This document shows, piece after piece, positions 23,481 to 35,150 of a stretch of DNA of 64,000 nucleotides; the stretch's first letter is position 1, and the number at the start of each line of letters is the position of its first letter. Source of the stretch: Amborella trichopoda. Taxonomy: Eukaryota > Streptophyta > Magnoliopsida > Amborellales > Amborellaceae. The translations under genes and the position numbers were made by a program. The notes beneath the pieces are model-generated. The model searched no databases. It saw only the letters and a list, made by a program, of their open reading frames with translations, and was not told where the DNA came from. The stretch spans positions 1,002,665-1,066,664 of the forward strand of contig NW_006495875.1 in assembly GCF_000471905.2 (NCBI RefSeq). Direction: 5' to 3'.

Positions 23481-25608
23481 CAATTGTCAACCCATATCTA
23501 GTATAGCCAAAAGATGTCTTATTCATGTGGGGGTAGAATGTCCATTTATTCCCAAAAACCCCACATAAAATTAATTTTAGGATTTTGAATTTGGGGATAT
23601 AATCTCTTCAACCATATACTAACTTCCATATAATGTTTTCTAATTATAGCCTCTATGTACTTGGAAAAAATAATGTTTCGAGATTGAATATAGACTGGCC
23701 AATTTTTAAATGGTAATTATATATGTGCTGGCTTTCTCATAATGGAATGTTACTTCTTCTTTTTTTCTTATTATTATTATTATTATTATTATTATAAATA
23801 TTATTATTATTAGGGAATATTTTACAAAAAGATAATTTACCTTTTGTACAAGGTTACAACTATTCTCACTCATTAGATAAATTCGATGGCTTGGGGTGAG
23901 TCACAAAGTCCAAGAATTTTTTTTGAACTTTGTATCTAATCAATTACACTTTTACAACTACCCAATTTGAAATCTACTGGGCAAAAATGATTGTGACCTC
24001 ATTGTACCAAAAGTAAATAGTGTCTTTATAGATAATCCCTATTATTATTTAGATATTTCTTTTATTATTATAATATTCTCATTTTGAATAATGCAGGGAT
24101 TGTCAATGGCACACCCCACCGTCTAATTTTATGCCTAACGACCACCGATAATCGTGACCTCCTCGTATTAAAGATTTATCTCATTCTATATTTTATCTTT
24201 GGCAGTAAATAGCCAACATGAAATTCGATTTTATAGTATTATATAACAAGAGAATCAGATTTTTATGTTTGAAAAAATAATGTGGGTCACTCTGCTTGTG
24301 AAATAGTGTATGCCACTTGGCTCGGATTGACAATTGACACTGCATGTTGTTCTAATTTTTTTCTTTTTGAGTTTGATGTATTCCAAAATTTCGATACATG
24401 TTTTACTTATCTAAGCATTCAAAATAAATAAATAAGTAAATATGAACCAAACCGTCAGCCGGTTTGTGTCGGTCGTGTTCGATGCACGTTGGCTATTCGA
24501 ACCGCTTTCCATCATGCAATATGGATCTTTGGCCTATATTGTTCCATAGGTTAGGCGGCTTGCAAAATATTTATCTTTATTTATGAGGATTGTATATAAT
24601 AAGATGATTTATCTTTTGTACAATGATGTTACAATTATTTATAACATTTGAATGTTACATTTCATAGTTTGAATACATCACGAAGTTAAAAAAAAAAAAA
24701 ATTGAACTTTAAGCTTTGTCGATGGAATAAACGTAACTACCTAACTTCACGTCTAATGATAAGGAGTAATTATGACCTACTTGTATCAAAGATACTGTTA
24801 CCCACCTTTGATACTGTTACCTGTAGGCTAAGCTATGGAATTTTCTTGATTTAAATTTTGCACATCTTTGATATATAAACAATTTTATAATAAAAATATA
24901 GATCTTGAGTTCTTAAAGTTCTTGTGTTATTTTTTGGAAAACATGTATGCATAATCTAGGATCTAATTGACCTCTACTTTTCCAAGTGGTTTAGGTACCG
25001 GATTACATTTTGTTAAGAACGATAAATTTCTCTCTTTTGATTTCCCTAGGAGATGAATAAGTACCCAAAACGTATTCATCTTTAAAGTCACTTATATTTT
25101 TTAATACAACCAACAAATTTATAGAATTGGGCTAGAAAAGGAATCCGATTGAAAAGCATGCAATGAGATTATTTATTGATTTGTACAAAGAGGCCACAAT
25201 TACCTTTGGCCAATATATGCTAAACTGAGTGGCAGAGTTAATAGGCCGGGGTTCGACCGGTGGCTTGGTCAGGGTGGTCCAGAATAAAAACCGAGTTTGG
25301 CCATAAATCGCTCAAAATCGGTGTTTTGATTGGTTATGACCAGTCCGGCAGCCATTTTTTAATGCTTTACTAGCCAAATAAATTAGACAACTTTTTTTTC
25401 TAAAAAATCCAACCAAATTAGATTGACTGTGGTGAATTTTTCTAAAAAAATCTACCAAATTAGATTGACCGTAATGGGACCTATTTTAACTGGACCAGAC
25501 GTTTCGCTAGTTCGTTAGTCAGTTTAATCCTGATAACGCACTAGTTTATTATCACCACTAAGTTCAAATTTTCTTGAAAAAATTCCTATAAATTTATGGC
25601 ACACCTCT

Positions 25609-25635
25609 GGCCATCGGATTGCACATCCGATGGCC
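25609..25635. repeat. Perfect 11-bp hairpin
   Basis: GGCCATCGGAT at 25609-25619 pairs perfectly with ATCCGATGGCC at 25625-25635 around a 5-nt loop. No T run follows, so it is not a simple terminator; no neighbouring gene explains it. Confidence 0.7.
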
Positions 25636-26149
25636 ACATGACCATCAAGTGCCACCCTAAAAAGGTTTGAAATTGAAAATTAATAATAATAAAAAAGCAT
25701 AAACACTTCCTCTTTCACTCATTTGAAAGGTGGGTGTAAGTCGACATTGGCCAGCCGACCGTTTCTCTCCCAACCGCGTGCCACATCACGCCCGAACATC
25801 CTTGCCATACACGTGTCTAATTCCTGTAGGGACACGTGGCAGACTATTTGTGGATTCCTTACCCGGCTTTGTCAGCTTCGGCCATGTAATTATGTCGGGT
25901 CGAGTCAAAGGCTGTTTTTATGATTTTTTCTATGTTTCCATTTTTTTAAAAAATAATTTTAGTTGTGTCAACATATGGCCCTTAGTATCACATTATATAT
26001 CAGTAATGCCTCTCCACTCCATTATGAATGACCAAAGATGGAGCCAATGCCCTTTGTTTTAGGGCATTTTACACCATTGCTTGCCCTTCTCTCTCAAATA
26101 TAGGTGATGTTTTTTCCATTAAAAATAATAAAAATACTACGAATGCAAC

Positions 26150-26526
26150 ATAAAATTTCTATAAAGCTTAAGCTCTATGAAAACAAAATAAAACCGCACC
26201 TCAAATCTGTCAAAAAAGCAGTTTCAGCAACAAAAATCTTCATGATGACTAAAAAATCAATCTCCAATATCAACAATAAAGTTTGAAATTCAAAAAAGAT
26301 ACAAATCATGTAGATATATGAACACTTATTTTTAAAACGAAATGGACAACTTAGATAATTTGTTGTAATATATATTATTTTTAGAGTTTTAAATCCTATT
26401 TTTTTTCACAAATATAATTTTCAAGAAATAAAGGTTTTTCAATACTTCACTTACAATTTTCAATGAATTATAATGGGCGACTTAACTTATTTTGATAGGG
26501 CTGGGGCGCTATCAAACCATTTTCCT
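26150..26526 (+). repeat. Dispersed repeat A, copy 2
   Basis: Collinear with 35151-35506: tttctataaagcttaagct, tatgaaaacaaaataaa, gaacacttatttttaa, ttttagagttt, caattttcaatga and a terminal hairpin TTTGATAG...CTATCAAA (26491-26498 with 26509-26516). It ends at ccattttcct. It lies upstream of the RING ligase gene, about 0.2 kb before the purine-rich presumed leader region. Confidence 0.75.
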
Positions 26527-26699
26527 TATATAAAGGTCCAATAGCCATCTCATCTCATCATCAACATTCATCAAGTAAATTAAAGTAACCATCCAAGGGT
26601 GTTAAAGAATTGGCAAAAATGGTAAAAAGTCAAAAGGGCTGGATAAGACTAATTTTGATATTTGAAGTCAAGTTTTGAGGCATTTCATAAAACTATTCA

Positions 26700-27140
26700 A
26701 AAAAAGAGAGAGAAAATATGTTAAAAAAAAATAGAGAGAGAAAAAAATAAAGGGTAGAGAGAGAAAGAAAATAAAGGGTAGAGACTAGAGAGAGAAATAA
26801 AATTAAGGGTAGAGAGAGAAATAAAATTAAGGGTAGAGAGAGAAATATATTAAAAAAAATAAGAGAGAAAAGAAAAGAGATGGGAGAGAGAGAGAGAGAG
26901 GTCGTTGAGGAGCGTCGTCCTTTATACGAGAAAACGAAATCCCACCTCCTACGCGTCTCCATAAAGTGAAAAAGAAGAGGGAGAAATTCTCTTAAAAAAA
27001 AAAAAATCCCTAAAAAAGAAAAATATTAAAAAAGGAAAAAAAAATTTAAAGGAAGAGAGGGGAGAAAAAGATTAAGTGGAGAGAGAGAGAAGGTGTTCAT
27101 CTTTTCTGCATCTCTCTCTCTCTCTCTCTGAATTCACCTC
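26700..27140 (+). promoter_or_regulatory. Purine-rich region upstream of RING ligase gene
   Basis: Repeated agagagagaaataaaattaaggg-type words at 26700-26900, then gagaga and ctctct blocks to 27140. The CDS at 28630 is preceded by a splice acceptor (tttgcag|ac at 28621-28627), which implies an upstream non-coding exon. The stretch around 27060-27330 is the best candidate for that exon, and this region for its promoter. Inference only. Confidence 0.35.
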
Positions 27141-27794
27141 CCAAAATCCACAGGCTTGATTGATAGAGAGAGGCTCTACCTCCCCATTATTGAAAAGGTT
27201 GATCTTCTTTTACCCCAATATTAATCAGGGGATTACCCCAATATTTGTCAGGGGATTGTCCCTCTTCTGTTTTGCTTATGTTTTATCAGATTGTTAGATA
27301 TGTTTAGATCTGTATCTGTTTCTCAATAATTTCAAGGTTCTGAATTCTCTCTCTGTCCCTCATGTTATATGTCGGGTTTTGTGTTTCATTTTTGCATCCC
27401 TCCAACAAAGGGATATTTTTGGTGTTTAATTTGGGAAATTTCTCATCACAGTTAACACTTTCAAATTTTTTTGGCATATTTCTTATCTGGTTTGATTATA
27501 TTGTGGCTTATCTCTCATGACATATTGTGATCATCAGGTTTATGCTTGTTTTCATAACCATACATGGGGACTATACCCTTTGCCCTTAATTTCCTGCGTC
27601 TCTCTCTCTGAGCATCTCATGATGCACTTGGACTTGGATGTATCAACATGTATAGATCTCTCTTCTTTATTTATGTTCTTGATAACCAGAGGAAAACCTT
27701 CCCTCTAGTGAATTCCGATGTTTATTTTTTTGGGGTCTTTCCCCCCTTATTTGGTGCCTTATATTTTTATTCTGGTCTCAACTCCCCCCCCCCT

Positions 27795-27795
27795 C

Positions 27796-27840
<45 letters not shown>

Positions 27841-28402
27841 NNNNNNNNNNNNNNNNNNNNNNNNNNNNNNNNNNNNNNNNNNNNNNNNNNNNNNNNNNNN
27901 NNNNNNNNNNNNNNNNNNNNNNNNNNNNNNNNNNNNNNNNNNNNNNNNNNNNNNNNNNNNNNNNNNNNNNNNNNNNNNNNNNNNNNNNNNNNNNNNNNNN
28001 NNNNNNNNNNNNNNNNNNNNNNNNNNNNNNNNNNNNNNNNNNNNNNNNNNNNNNNNNNNNNNNNNNNNNNNNNNNNNNNNNNNNNNNNNNNNNNNNNNNN
28101 NNNNNNNNNNNNNNNNNNNNNNNNNNNNNNNNNNNNNNNNNNNNNNNNNNNNNNNNNNNNNNNNNNNNNNNNNNNNNNNNNNNNNNNNNNNNNNNNNNNN
28201 NNNNNNNNNNNNNNNNNNNNNNNNNNNNNNNNNNNNNNNNNNNNNNNNNNNNNNNNNNNNNNNNNNNNNNNNNNNNNNNNNNNNNNNNNNNNNNNNNNNN
28301 NNNNNNNNNNNNNNNNNNNNNNNNNNNNNNNNNNNNNNNNNNNNNNNNNNNNNNNNNNNNNNNTTTACTTCGTTCGTCCTACCTACCCCCCCTCCCCCCC
28401 TC

Positions 28403-28438
<36 letters not shown>
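27795..28438. other. Assembly gap flanked by matching C/CT tracts
   Basis: N run at 27841-28363. Both flanks are a polyC block, cctcctctctcc, then (CT)n (27783-27840 and 28386-28438). The gap lies in the presumed 5' UTR intron of the RING ligase gene. Open frames that cross it are not real. Confidence 0.9.
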
Positions 28439-28442
<4 letters not shown>

Positions 28443-28629
28443 TTCATTAAGTGTTCCTAATTTATTCTCTCTTATATGCTTCTTTGTACTTGCATGTATT
28501 TCTATTTCATCATCCTTGTTTATCTAAAACCATCTAGAGTCAAACCCCTTTTCCATTGATTTATTGTTCAATTTGGGTTCTTGTCCTCTTTTACTGCTTG
28601 ATGTTTCTGGTCTCTGAAAATTTGCAGAC

Positions 28630-29643
28630 ATGGGGGATTCTTTGGTTGCCAGATACTGGTGCCACAGGTGTTCCCAAGTGGTGAACCCCATAATGGAGGA
28701 AATCAAATGCCCATTTTGTGAGGATGGCTTTGTGGAAGAGATCGGGGGTGAAGGAGAGAGAGAGCAAGAAGATGAAGCAGTCTCCGATAGAGCTCTCTCT
28801 CTATGGGCTCCAATCCTTTTAGGGATGATGGGTCCATCAAGGAGGAGAAGAAGGTTTAGATTAGATGAAGAAGAAGAGACCCACCATAGCGAAGCCGAGT
28901 TATTGGAACCAGAACCGAGCCTTCGGAGGAGAAGAAACAGCACAGCCATTCTGCAACTCCTCCAAAGCCTTCGGAATGGGATCGCTGAATCCGAGAACCA
29001 AGATGGAGAGAGAGAGAGAGGAGTCATTCTGATAAACCCATTGAACCAGGCAATAATCCTTCAAGGATCATTTGATGCGAACCCAATCCCCAACCAGAAC
29101 AATGACCAAACGGGCTCGACAAACATTGGTTCGTCACTTGGTGATTACGTCATAGGGCCTGGATTGGATCTTCTGTTACAACATTTGGCTGAGAATGATC
29201 CCAATCGATATGGGACTCCTCCTGCTACCAAAGAAGCAGTGGAGGCCTTGCCCACTGTGAAAACTGGAGAGAGTGAGAGGTGTTCGATTTGCATCGAGGA
29301 TTTTGAAGTGGGTGCGGAAGCTAGAGAGTTGCCTTGTAAGCATAAGTTTCACTCTGGTTGTATTTTGCCATGGCTTGAGCTTCACAGTTCATGTCCAGTT
29401 TGCAGGTTTCAATTACCAGCTGATGAATCAAAATTGCCTCAAGGGACTGGAACCAATAGTAGTAATGGCGGTGATGGAGGAGAGCAAAATGGAGAAGGGG
29501 AGAGAGAGAATAACAGGAGGTTTTGGGTACCTGTACCATGGCCTTTTAATGGGTTGTTTTCTCTCTCTGGATCACAGGCTGGTAACTCATCTTCACCTTC
29601 TTCATCTTCTTCATCTGCAAGTCCTCAGAGAGACGAAACTTGA
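28630..29643 (+). CDS. RING-H2 E3 ubiquitin ligase with N-terminal zinc ribbon
   Basis: An uninterrupted frame of 337 codons. The start MGDSLVARYWCHRC is supported by a 3' splice site 2 nt upstream and by the family's N-terminus. The N-terminal zinc ribbon has C11-x2-C14 and C27-x2-C30 (WCHRC...CPFCEDGFVEE). The RING-H2 finger is complete: C218, C221, C236, H238, H241, C244, C255 and C258, with W248 in the E2-contact position. Between them are acidic, arginine-rich low-complexity segments; the C-terminus is a serine run (SSSPSSSSSSASPQRDET). This matches the plant RING1/RHC1A-like group of about 300-400 residues, which transfer ubiquitin from E2 to substrate; the substrate is unknown. There is no membrane segment. 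It converges with the pyruvate kinase gene downstream. Confidence 0.92.
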   Translation: MGDSLVARYWCHRCSQVVNPIMEEIKCPFCEDGFVEEIGGEGEREQEDEAVSDRALSLWAPILLGMMGPSRRRRRFRLDEEEETHHSEAELLEPEPSLRRRRNSTAILQLLQSLRNGIAESENQDGERERGVILINPLNQAIILQGSFDANPIPNQNNDQTGSTNIGSSLGDYVIGPGLDLLLQHLAENDPNRYGTPPATKEAVEALPTVKTGESERCSICIEDFEVGAEARELPCKHKFHSGCILPWLELHSSCPVCRFQLPADESKLPQGTGTNSSNGGDGGEQNGEGERENNRRFWVPVPWPFNGLFSLSGSQAGNSSSPSSSSSSASPQRDET

Positions 29644-30473
29644 AGAAGCCCCATGTGTAGTAGTAACTTCTTCTGTATATAGCGTTTAAATTTACTGGCT
29701 TTGGTTTGCCGAAGAATATGGATATTTCTTTTTTTGGGTTCTTCATTCCCTTTGCTTTGTTTAGAAGAGAGATGATAATGGTGAAGAAACTTTTGAGTTT
29801 TTTTGCTGTGGGTTTATTGTAGAATGGCGGGGGTCTCATAGCATGCTTTGGTAGATATATATACTCATGCATCCAAATGAAATTATATTGCAGAGCTTTA
29901 TAAAGAGAGAATGCTTGATCTTTCTAATGTGACTTTACATATAGAGAGTCGGAAAACAGGAGCCTGTTTAATCAAATTTCTTTTAAAGCAATGCAACCCT
30001 CTATTCCTTTTTGTTCTCTTTCGATTTTGGGCTTCATGATTAGAACTTAGAAGTTATGAACAATCATTTGGATTTTGGGCTTCATGATTAGAACTTAGAA
30101 GTTATAAACAATCATTGTGCTTGATCTTTTTAAATGCAACTATGTGGTGTGAGAGAGAACTTACATGTATTTAATCAAATTTTTTGCTGAACTTACAGCT
30201 TCAATGTTTCATTTTCTACTAATCTGGTGGGAATCAATAATAACAAAAATAAATAAATTCAGGCACTGAAGGCCTTCCCCACCATCTTTTGATTTTCCAA
30301 ACCCCAACCACCAAAAAATCACACAAAGAAAGAAAGCTACTAAAATTCCTCAAAATTTTTGGGGTAGGTTTTTAGGTAGGCTTCTGGTGACCTACAAGAA
30401 ACGCCCCAAAACCAAGAGCACAACATAGGAAACACATTAAGACTTCGCCCATCACAACTCAAACTCCTTTCTC
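29644..30473. other. Convergent 3' region between RING ligase and pyruvate kinase
   Basis: Holds the 3' UTRs of both genes and AT-rich spacer, with no further gene. A 48-bp direct duplication (gattttgggcttcatgatta...) starts at 30023 and 30071. Confidence 0.6.
30023..30118. repeat. 48-bp tandem duplication
   Basis: Two almost identical copies of a unit starting gattttgggcttcatgatta, at 30023 and 30071, between the convergent genes. Confidence 0.85.
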
Positions 30474-33400
30474 TCACTTTATGGTCAAAAGCTTGATAAC
30501 AGAAGCAGATCCTACTTTGTGCAATGCAACCACCGCATCCTCAATCTTACAAAGGCCCTTATCTTTTGCATATTGGAGAGCAAAAAGTATTGCCTCTTCG
30601 GTGGCCTCTGAGTATGAAGCCTTTGTTGAACCCGCGCTCAGAACTGGGATCAAACCCCTGAAAATAAGACTATGCCTCGCCGGGGCTTCATCACTGTGAA
30701 ACCAATCAAAAGTATCAGTGCTGATCTCAGGAATAACGACCGATAATATGGGAATGGCAGGTCTGTACTTAGCCACTAGCTTTGCAGTGCTCCCCCCTTT
30801 AGTGAGAACCAGTATTAATTTCGCTTTTGAAGAGTTAGCAGTCCTAACTGCTGAGAAAGCCAAGCTCTCTAATGGGCTCATGGGCATTGGAGCTGCCTCA
30901 ATAGTCATCTTAAATACTGATCCATAGTCGATGGATTTCTCAGCTTCTCTACAAATTTTGGCCATGGTTTGAACCGCAAGCTCAGGATAAGCTCCAGCTG
31001 CTGTTTCCCCACTAAGCATTACACAATCGGTGCCATCAAGAACAGCATTGGCCACATCGGTGGCCTCTGCTCGCGTGGGGCGAGGGCACTTTATCATGGA
31101 TTCGAGCATTTGGGTGGCTGTGACCACTGGTTTTCCTTTGATGTTGCACTTGTATATCATCACCTTCTGGGCTAGGAAGATCTTTTCAATGGGAATTTCC
31201 ATGCCCAAGTCTCCTCTTGCCACCATGAATGCATCTGAGTTTGCGAGGATCTCATCAAAGTTAGCAACCCCTTCTTGATTTTCAACCTACAGATTAGAGT
31301 GAAAGAAGTTTCAGTTTTCTTTGTGAGAGACAGAGAGAGAGAGAGAGAGAGAGCAAATGGATGGAAGCACTCCCTATGTGAAACCTGAAATCAAAACACC
31401 ATACCTTTGACATTAGCAGGATGGACTTGGCATGCTTTCCTAGCAAGTTTCTGACCTGTACAAGGTCGGAACCTTTGCGCACAAAAGATAAAGCAATCAT
31501 GTCAATCTTGTTGGGGACACCCCAATTCAAGATATCCTCCTTGTCCTTCTCTGTGAGAGTTGGGAGGTCTACGACAACGCCCGGCAAATTGACATTTTTC
31601 CTCTCACCCAAAGTGGCTGTATTCTCACACCGACACCGAACCAGGCCTTTGATCTTGTCACAGGCAAGTGCTGTGAGAGTAATTGTGCCATCAGCACAGA
31701 GGATAGCGCTTTGGGTCTTCACATCTTCTGCTAATTTGCTATAGCTCATGGATATCATGTTCCCATCTCCTTTTATGCTATAATCGGTCGTGATGGTGAT
31801 TTCCTGACCCTTCTTGAGTTGGATGGGTTTCCCATCCTTCAAGAAACCGGTTCGAATTTCTGGCCCCTTCCATGATGAACCAATGTAAAATTTAGAGGCA
31901 TAGTAGTCACATACTGATGTTTGAACTTTGAGAGGATACAACAATTGGAACTGATAATTGACATTCAGATTACTATTTCTAATTTAAAAAGCTTCTCTCA
32001 TTAGAATTCTCTCATTAGAAGTCATATAGCTGGAAAACCAATACATTTAAAATAGCTCTGTAGATCAAGGTCGATGTGGAGAGACTGAAAGACCCCTTGA
32101 TTGCCTGTTACAATCATATTTTATGGGTTTGTAAATAGATGATCTAAATAAGGGATTTAGATGTCCTGGGTTCTATTTAGAAGATATCCAACCAGCATTG
32201 TCCCCAATAATCTTGGTTTGCATATCCCAAGATTTGCAGTCTGGATATGCATCAAAACCAGAGTTTGGACACCCATTGGGCAAGATGAGCCAAATAATTG
32301 GGACAATTGACCAAAGCTTTAGTCAGTTCAGTTATCATTCAGGGAATGAATTTTCGTTTGTTAGAAGGAAAAGATGATTGAAATTCTCAGATTCAGATTT
32401 AGAAAAGGTATCACATTTTCTAAATCTAGGGAGTGGCCCTAGCGTAACAATTTCTAATACAAAGTATTTTTTTAATCAAAGAACCATTTTAGAATTGCTT
32501 AATTTGATGCTGCATCCTTATGAGCGATGTAATTAGAAGAGAGTCCTTCCATTTTGGGTCAGGAATAGCAGGAGGTGCGCTTTTTGATTTTGCCCCTCTG
32601 CCATGAAGCCTAAGATCTTTAAAAATAATTTGTTTACAAATATATCGGTGTTTGAAATAGTGATGTCGTGATGTCTTGTTGTCCCTTTTCCCTAAAAGAA
32701 AACAACCTGAGATATCAGCATTTGTAACACCAATATCCCACAGGTATAATATTTGGGTTATAGAAAACCGACATTTTGAAATGGTGAGCGTGTCTCTGGA
32801 ACGCTGAATTTAACATTCCACTCACCTCAAAACCAATTTTGGGGTGTGGAGCCAAAAAATTTCCAAATTGCTTCAGGATCGATCTCCTCCAAGTTTGATT
32901 TCGTTTCCATGTCCCCCTTTACCCATGCCCCATTGAAATTAATGGCCCAGATCTGATTGCTTGTAAAAGAAGGTCCAGATTTGATTTTGAGGTCACAATG
33001 TACTTGAGTCATCCTTTGATATCTGAATCCCTTTTCTTTTTGTTCTACTTGGGAAACTGTTTTAGGGTGAGACAGAATGATTTGGAAATTTTCAAGTCAC
33101 GCTACAACTTGAAGGTGGTTTTAAGGGGAGGAGCACCAACTCTGGTGTTTCAGGGGGGTGACACTATTAATTCCCAATCTGATAAAACTGTTTTGCTGGA
33201 TGGGAAAAATAAGAAAATGCCCCTTGTGACCATCATGACATGGGTAACGAAAATTGGACGTATGCAGTGTTTAGACCACCACAACCTAGGGGTAATCAGA
33301 CATTGGTGTTTCAGGGGGGTGACACTATTAATTCCCAATCTGATAAAACTGTTTTGCTGGATGGGAAAAATCAGAAAATGCCCCTTGTGACCATCATGAC

Positions 33401-35064
33401 ATGGGTGAGGAAAATTGGACGTATGCAGTGTTTAGACCACCGCAACCTAGGGGTAATCAGACAAACTGCTATCTTTCTCATTCCCAAAGTAGGGTGATTT
33501 CAGTTATAACTCAGGGTATAAAACTAATGGTGGATGTTAGGGTCATAATGGATGCAAGGATATAGATCTGATTTCAAATTAGCCTCCCAGATGTTTAAAC
33601 TTCAGTATTAGACCATATCCATAGTCCATACCATATACAGTAAAAATCATAAATAGGAAAATATAAACCATTAGGTTGTCATCTTTTTTCTTTTTTACAA
33701 TACTTATAAATCTTTATCTCCTCCAGCAACATAGATGGGGCAACATCCCCCCACCCCCTGGAATGTTATCTTTCTTAAAATCTCTCAACAAAATCTCCAA
33801 TACTAAATCTAGTTTTAATGGGTCCGCCTTTTGGACAAATGCTAGCGATTCTGGAGGTAATTGCCAAAAAATTGGGCTTAATCCTCTGCGCCTATGGTGT
33901 ACCTATTGGATGTTGGATTACAATCCATGCCAGGATATAAATATGATTTGAAACCAGCCAGGTTTTTATCCAATAAGAAAATAGGGAAGAGAGATAAAAT
34001 AAGAAAGTGTTCATCTTTTTTTCAGTCTATTTAAGGGAGAGTTCCTTGTAAATCAAAATTAATTGAATAGAATTTGATCGCATGAAGATATTGTTTTGGG
34101 GTGGGTCTTTGAGAGAGGGTATAGTCTCTCAATCTTTCTTTTTTTATTCTCTCCCTGCATCAAAAGATGACCTCCCCAAAAACGTAAAGGAGAATGATAA
34201 TCAGAGTATAAGGATTTATTTAAAAAAGTATAATCAGAGTATTTGCATCTCTTTCTCTGTAGGTATGAATCTGAATCTCCAATGCCCACTACCCAAACAC
34301 AGAGAAAATACATTTCCAAGTAATCCAAGAATGATAAGTTTCTTGAAATTTAAAATCTCTTGTTTGTACACAGACATCAATAGTTGATTTGTTGGGGATC
34401 TCTTTATGAATTATAAATCATAATAACACCAGTAACAACAATGAACGAGATTAAATCAGGCAAAAAATAACTTTCTAGGGCATGCAATAGTTATCAATAA
34501 CAGTACCACTGCCTCTCCTACTCTATCCTCTATTCACAGAAAACCTAATGTTTCACATACAAGAACCAAAAAGAAACCACCAATCGACCCTCTCTATTCA
34601 CAGAAAAACTAATGTTTCACATACAAGAACCAAAAAGAAACCACCAATCGAGTCTAAACGCCTAACCCCAATCCAAAACAAATCAAAAGGCCATCAAAAG
34701 GCCATCAAAAGGAATCTATGATCAAAAGGCCATCAAAAGGAATCTATAAAGCAAACAAAAAACCAGAAACCAGATACAATCAACACACCTTAGTATCCAG
34801 CATAACTGCACATAGAACACCGGTGTTTTCCATCGCAATCCTGAGATTATCTAGGGTTTCCTGGTGATAAGCGTGGGAGCCGTGAGAGAAGTTGAACCTG
34901 GCCACGTTCATGCCTGCTCTTAAAAGCTTCTCAAGCATGGGCACCGATCTTGAAGCAGGGCCAAGAGTGCAGACGATCTTGGTTTTAGGTCTGGAACTAG
35001 GGTTTTCTTCTATTTTTGCCATGGCCCCTAGAAGCTCTCGAAAATTAGGGTTTTGTGAAGCCAT
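30474..35064 (-). CDS. Cytosolic pyruvate kinase
   Basis: Three exons on the - strand: 34789-35064, 31405-31866, 30474-31286. All are GT-AG and phase 0; the product is 516 residues, the usual size for plant cytosolic isozymes. It converts phosphoenolpyruvate and ADP to pyruvate and ATP, the last step of glycolysis. Recognisable blocks: KTKIVCTLGPASRS and MNVARFNFSHGSH (exon 1), VMLDTK|GPEIRTGFLKDGK across intron 1, NLPGVVVDLPTLTEKDKEDI, SFVRKGSDL with the catalytic lysine at about residue 223, SK|VENQEGV across intron 2, MVARGDLGMEIP, VVTATQMLESM and MLSGETAAGAYP. There is no N-terminal extension, so no plastid transit peptide, which fits the cytosolic clade. Intron 1 is 2.9 kb with two tandem duplications; intron 2 has a (GA)n run near 31327-31352. 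A dispersed repeat sits 86 bp upstream of the ATG. Confidence 0.95.
33143..33464. repeat. 161-bp tandem duplication in pyruvate kinase intron 1
   Basis: Copy 1 is 33143-33303 and copy 2 is 33304-33464, both beginning tggtgtttcaggggggtgac. They differ by a handful of bases. Because 161 is not a multiple of three, open frames over it repeat in different frames, which argues against coding. Confidence 0.9.
34529..34656. repeat. 64-bp tandem duplication in pyruvate kinase intron 1
   Basis: The unit beginning tctattcacagaaaa starts at 34529 and 34593. Shorter aaaggccatcaaaaggaatc repeats follow at 34686-34746. Confidence 0.85.
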
Positions 35065-35150
35065 GGCTTTGCGCTGTTAGGGAAGAAGGGAGGAGAGATA
35101 TTTATATTAAGGAAAATCTTCAAAGTTACGCGCCAATGGGCAGAATTATC
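35065..35150 (-). promoter_or_regulatory. Pyruvate kinase proximal promoter/leader
   Basis: Only 86 bp separate the ATG from repeat A copy 3. A TATAAATA match lies at 35099-35106 (- strand), about 35 nt before the ATG. If it is used, the 5' leader would be very short; otherwise transcription starts inside the repeat. Confidence 0.35.

Larger units (their letters stand above)
21561..26149. other. Long AT-rich spacer, no gene
   Basis: No coding sequence recognised. It holds a degraded SINE-like 3' end at 22245-22315 (atagcagacctcaaataatt), a diverged repeat B copy (22895-23100), microsatellites at 23161-23190 (TA) and 23770-23800 (TTA), a minisatellite at 23300-23480, ccggtt-type repeat edges at 25230-25560 and a perfect hairpin at 25609-25635. 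The open frames at 25723-26062 look accidental. Confidence 0.5.

Noticed and set aside
27648..28527. Open frames of 220-270 codons across the N gap
   Set aside because: They consist of N and Ser-Leu or Arg-Glu repeats from (CT)n/(GA)n tracts. They exist only because N codons cannot be stops.
28524..29027. 167-codon - strand frame over the RING ligase N-terminus
   Set aside because: It is the antisense shadow of the real coding sequence at 28630-29643.
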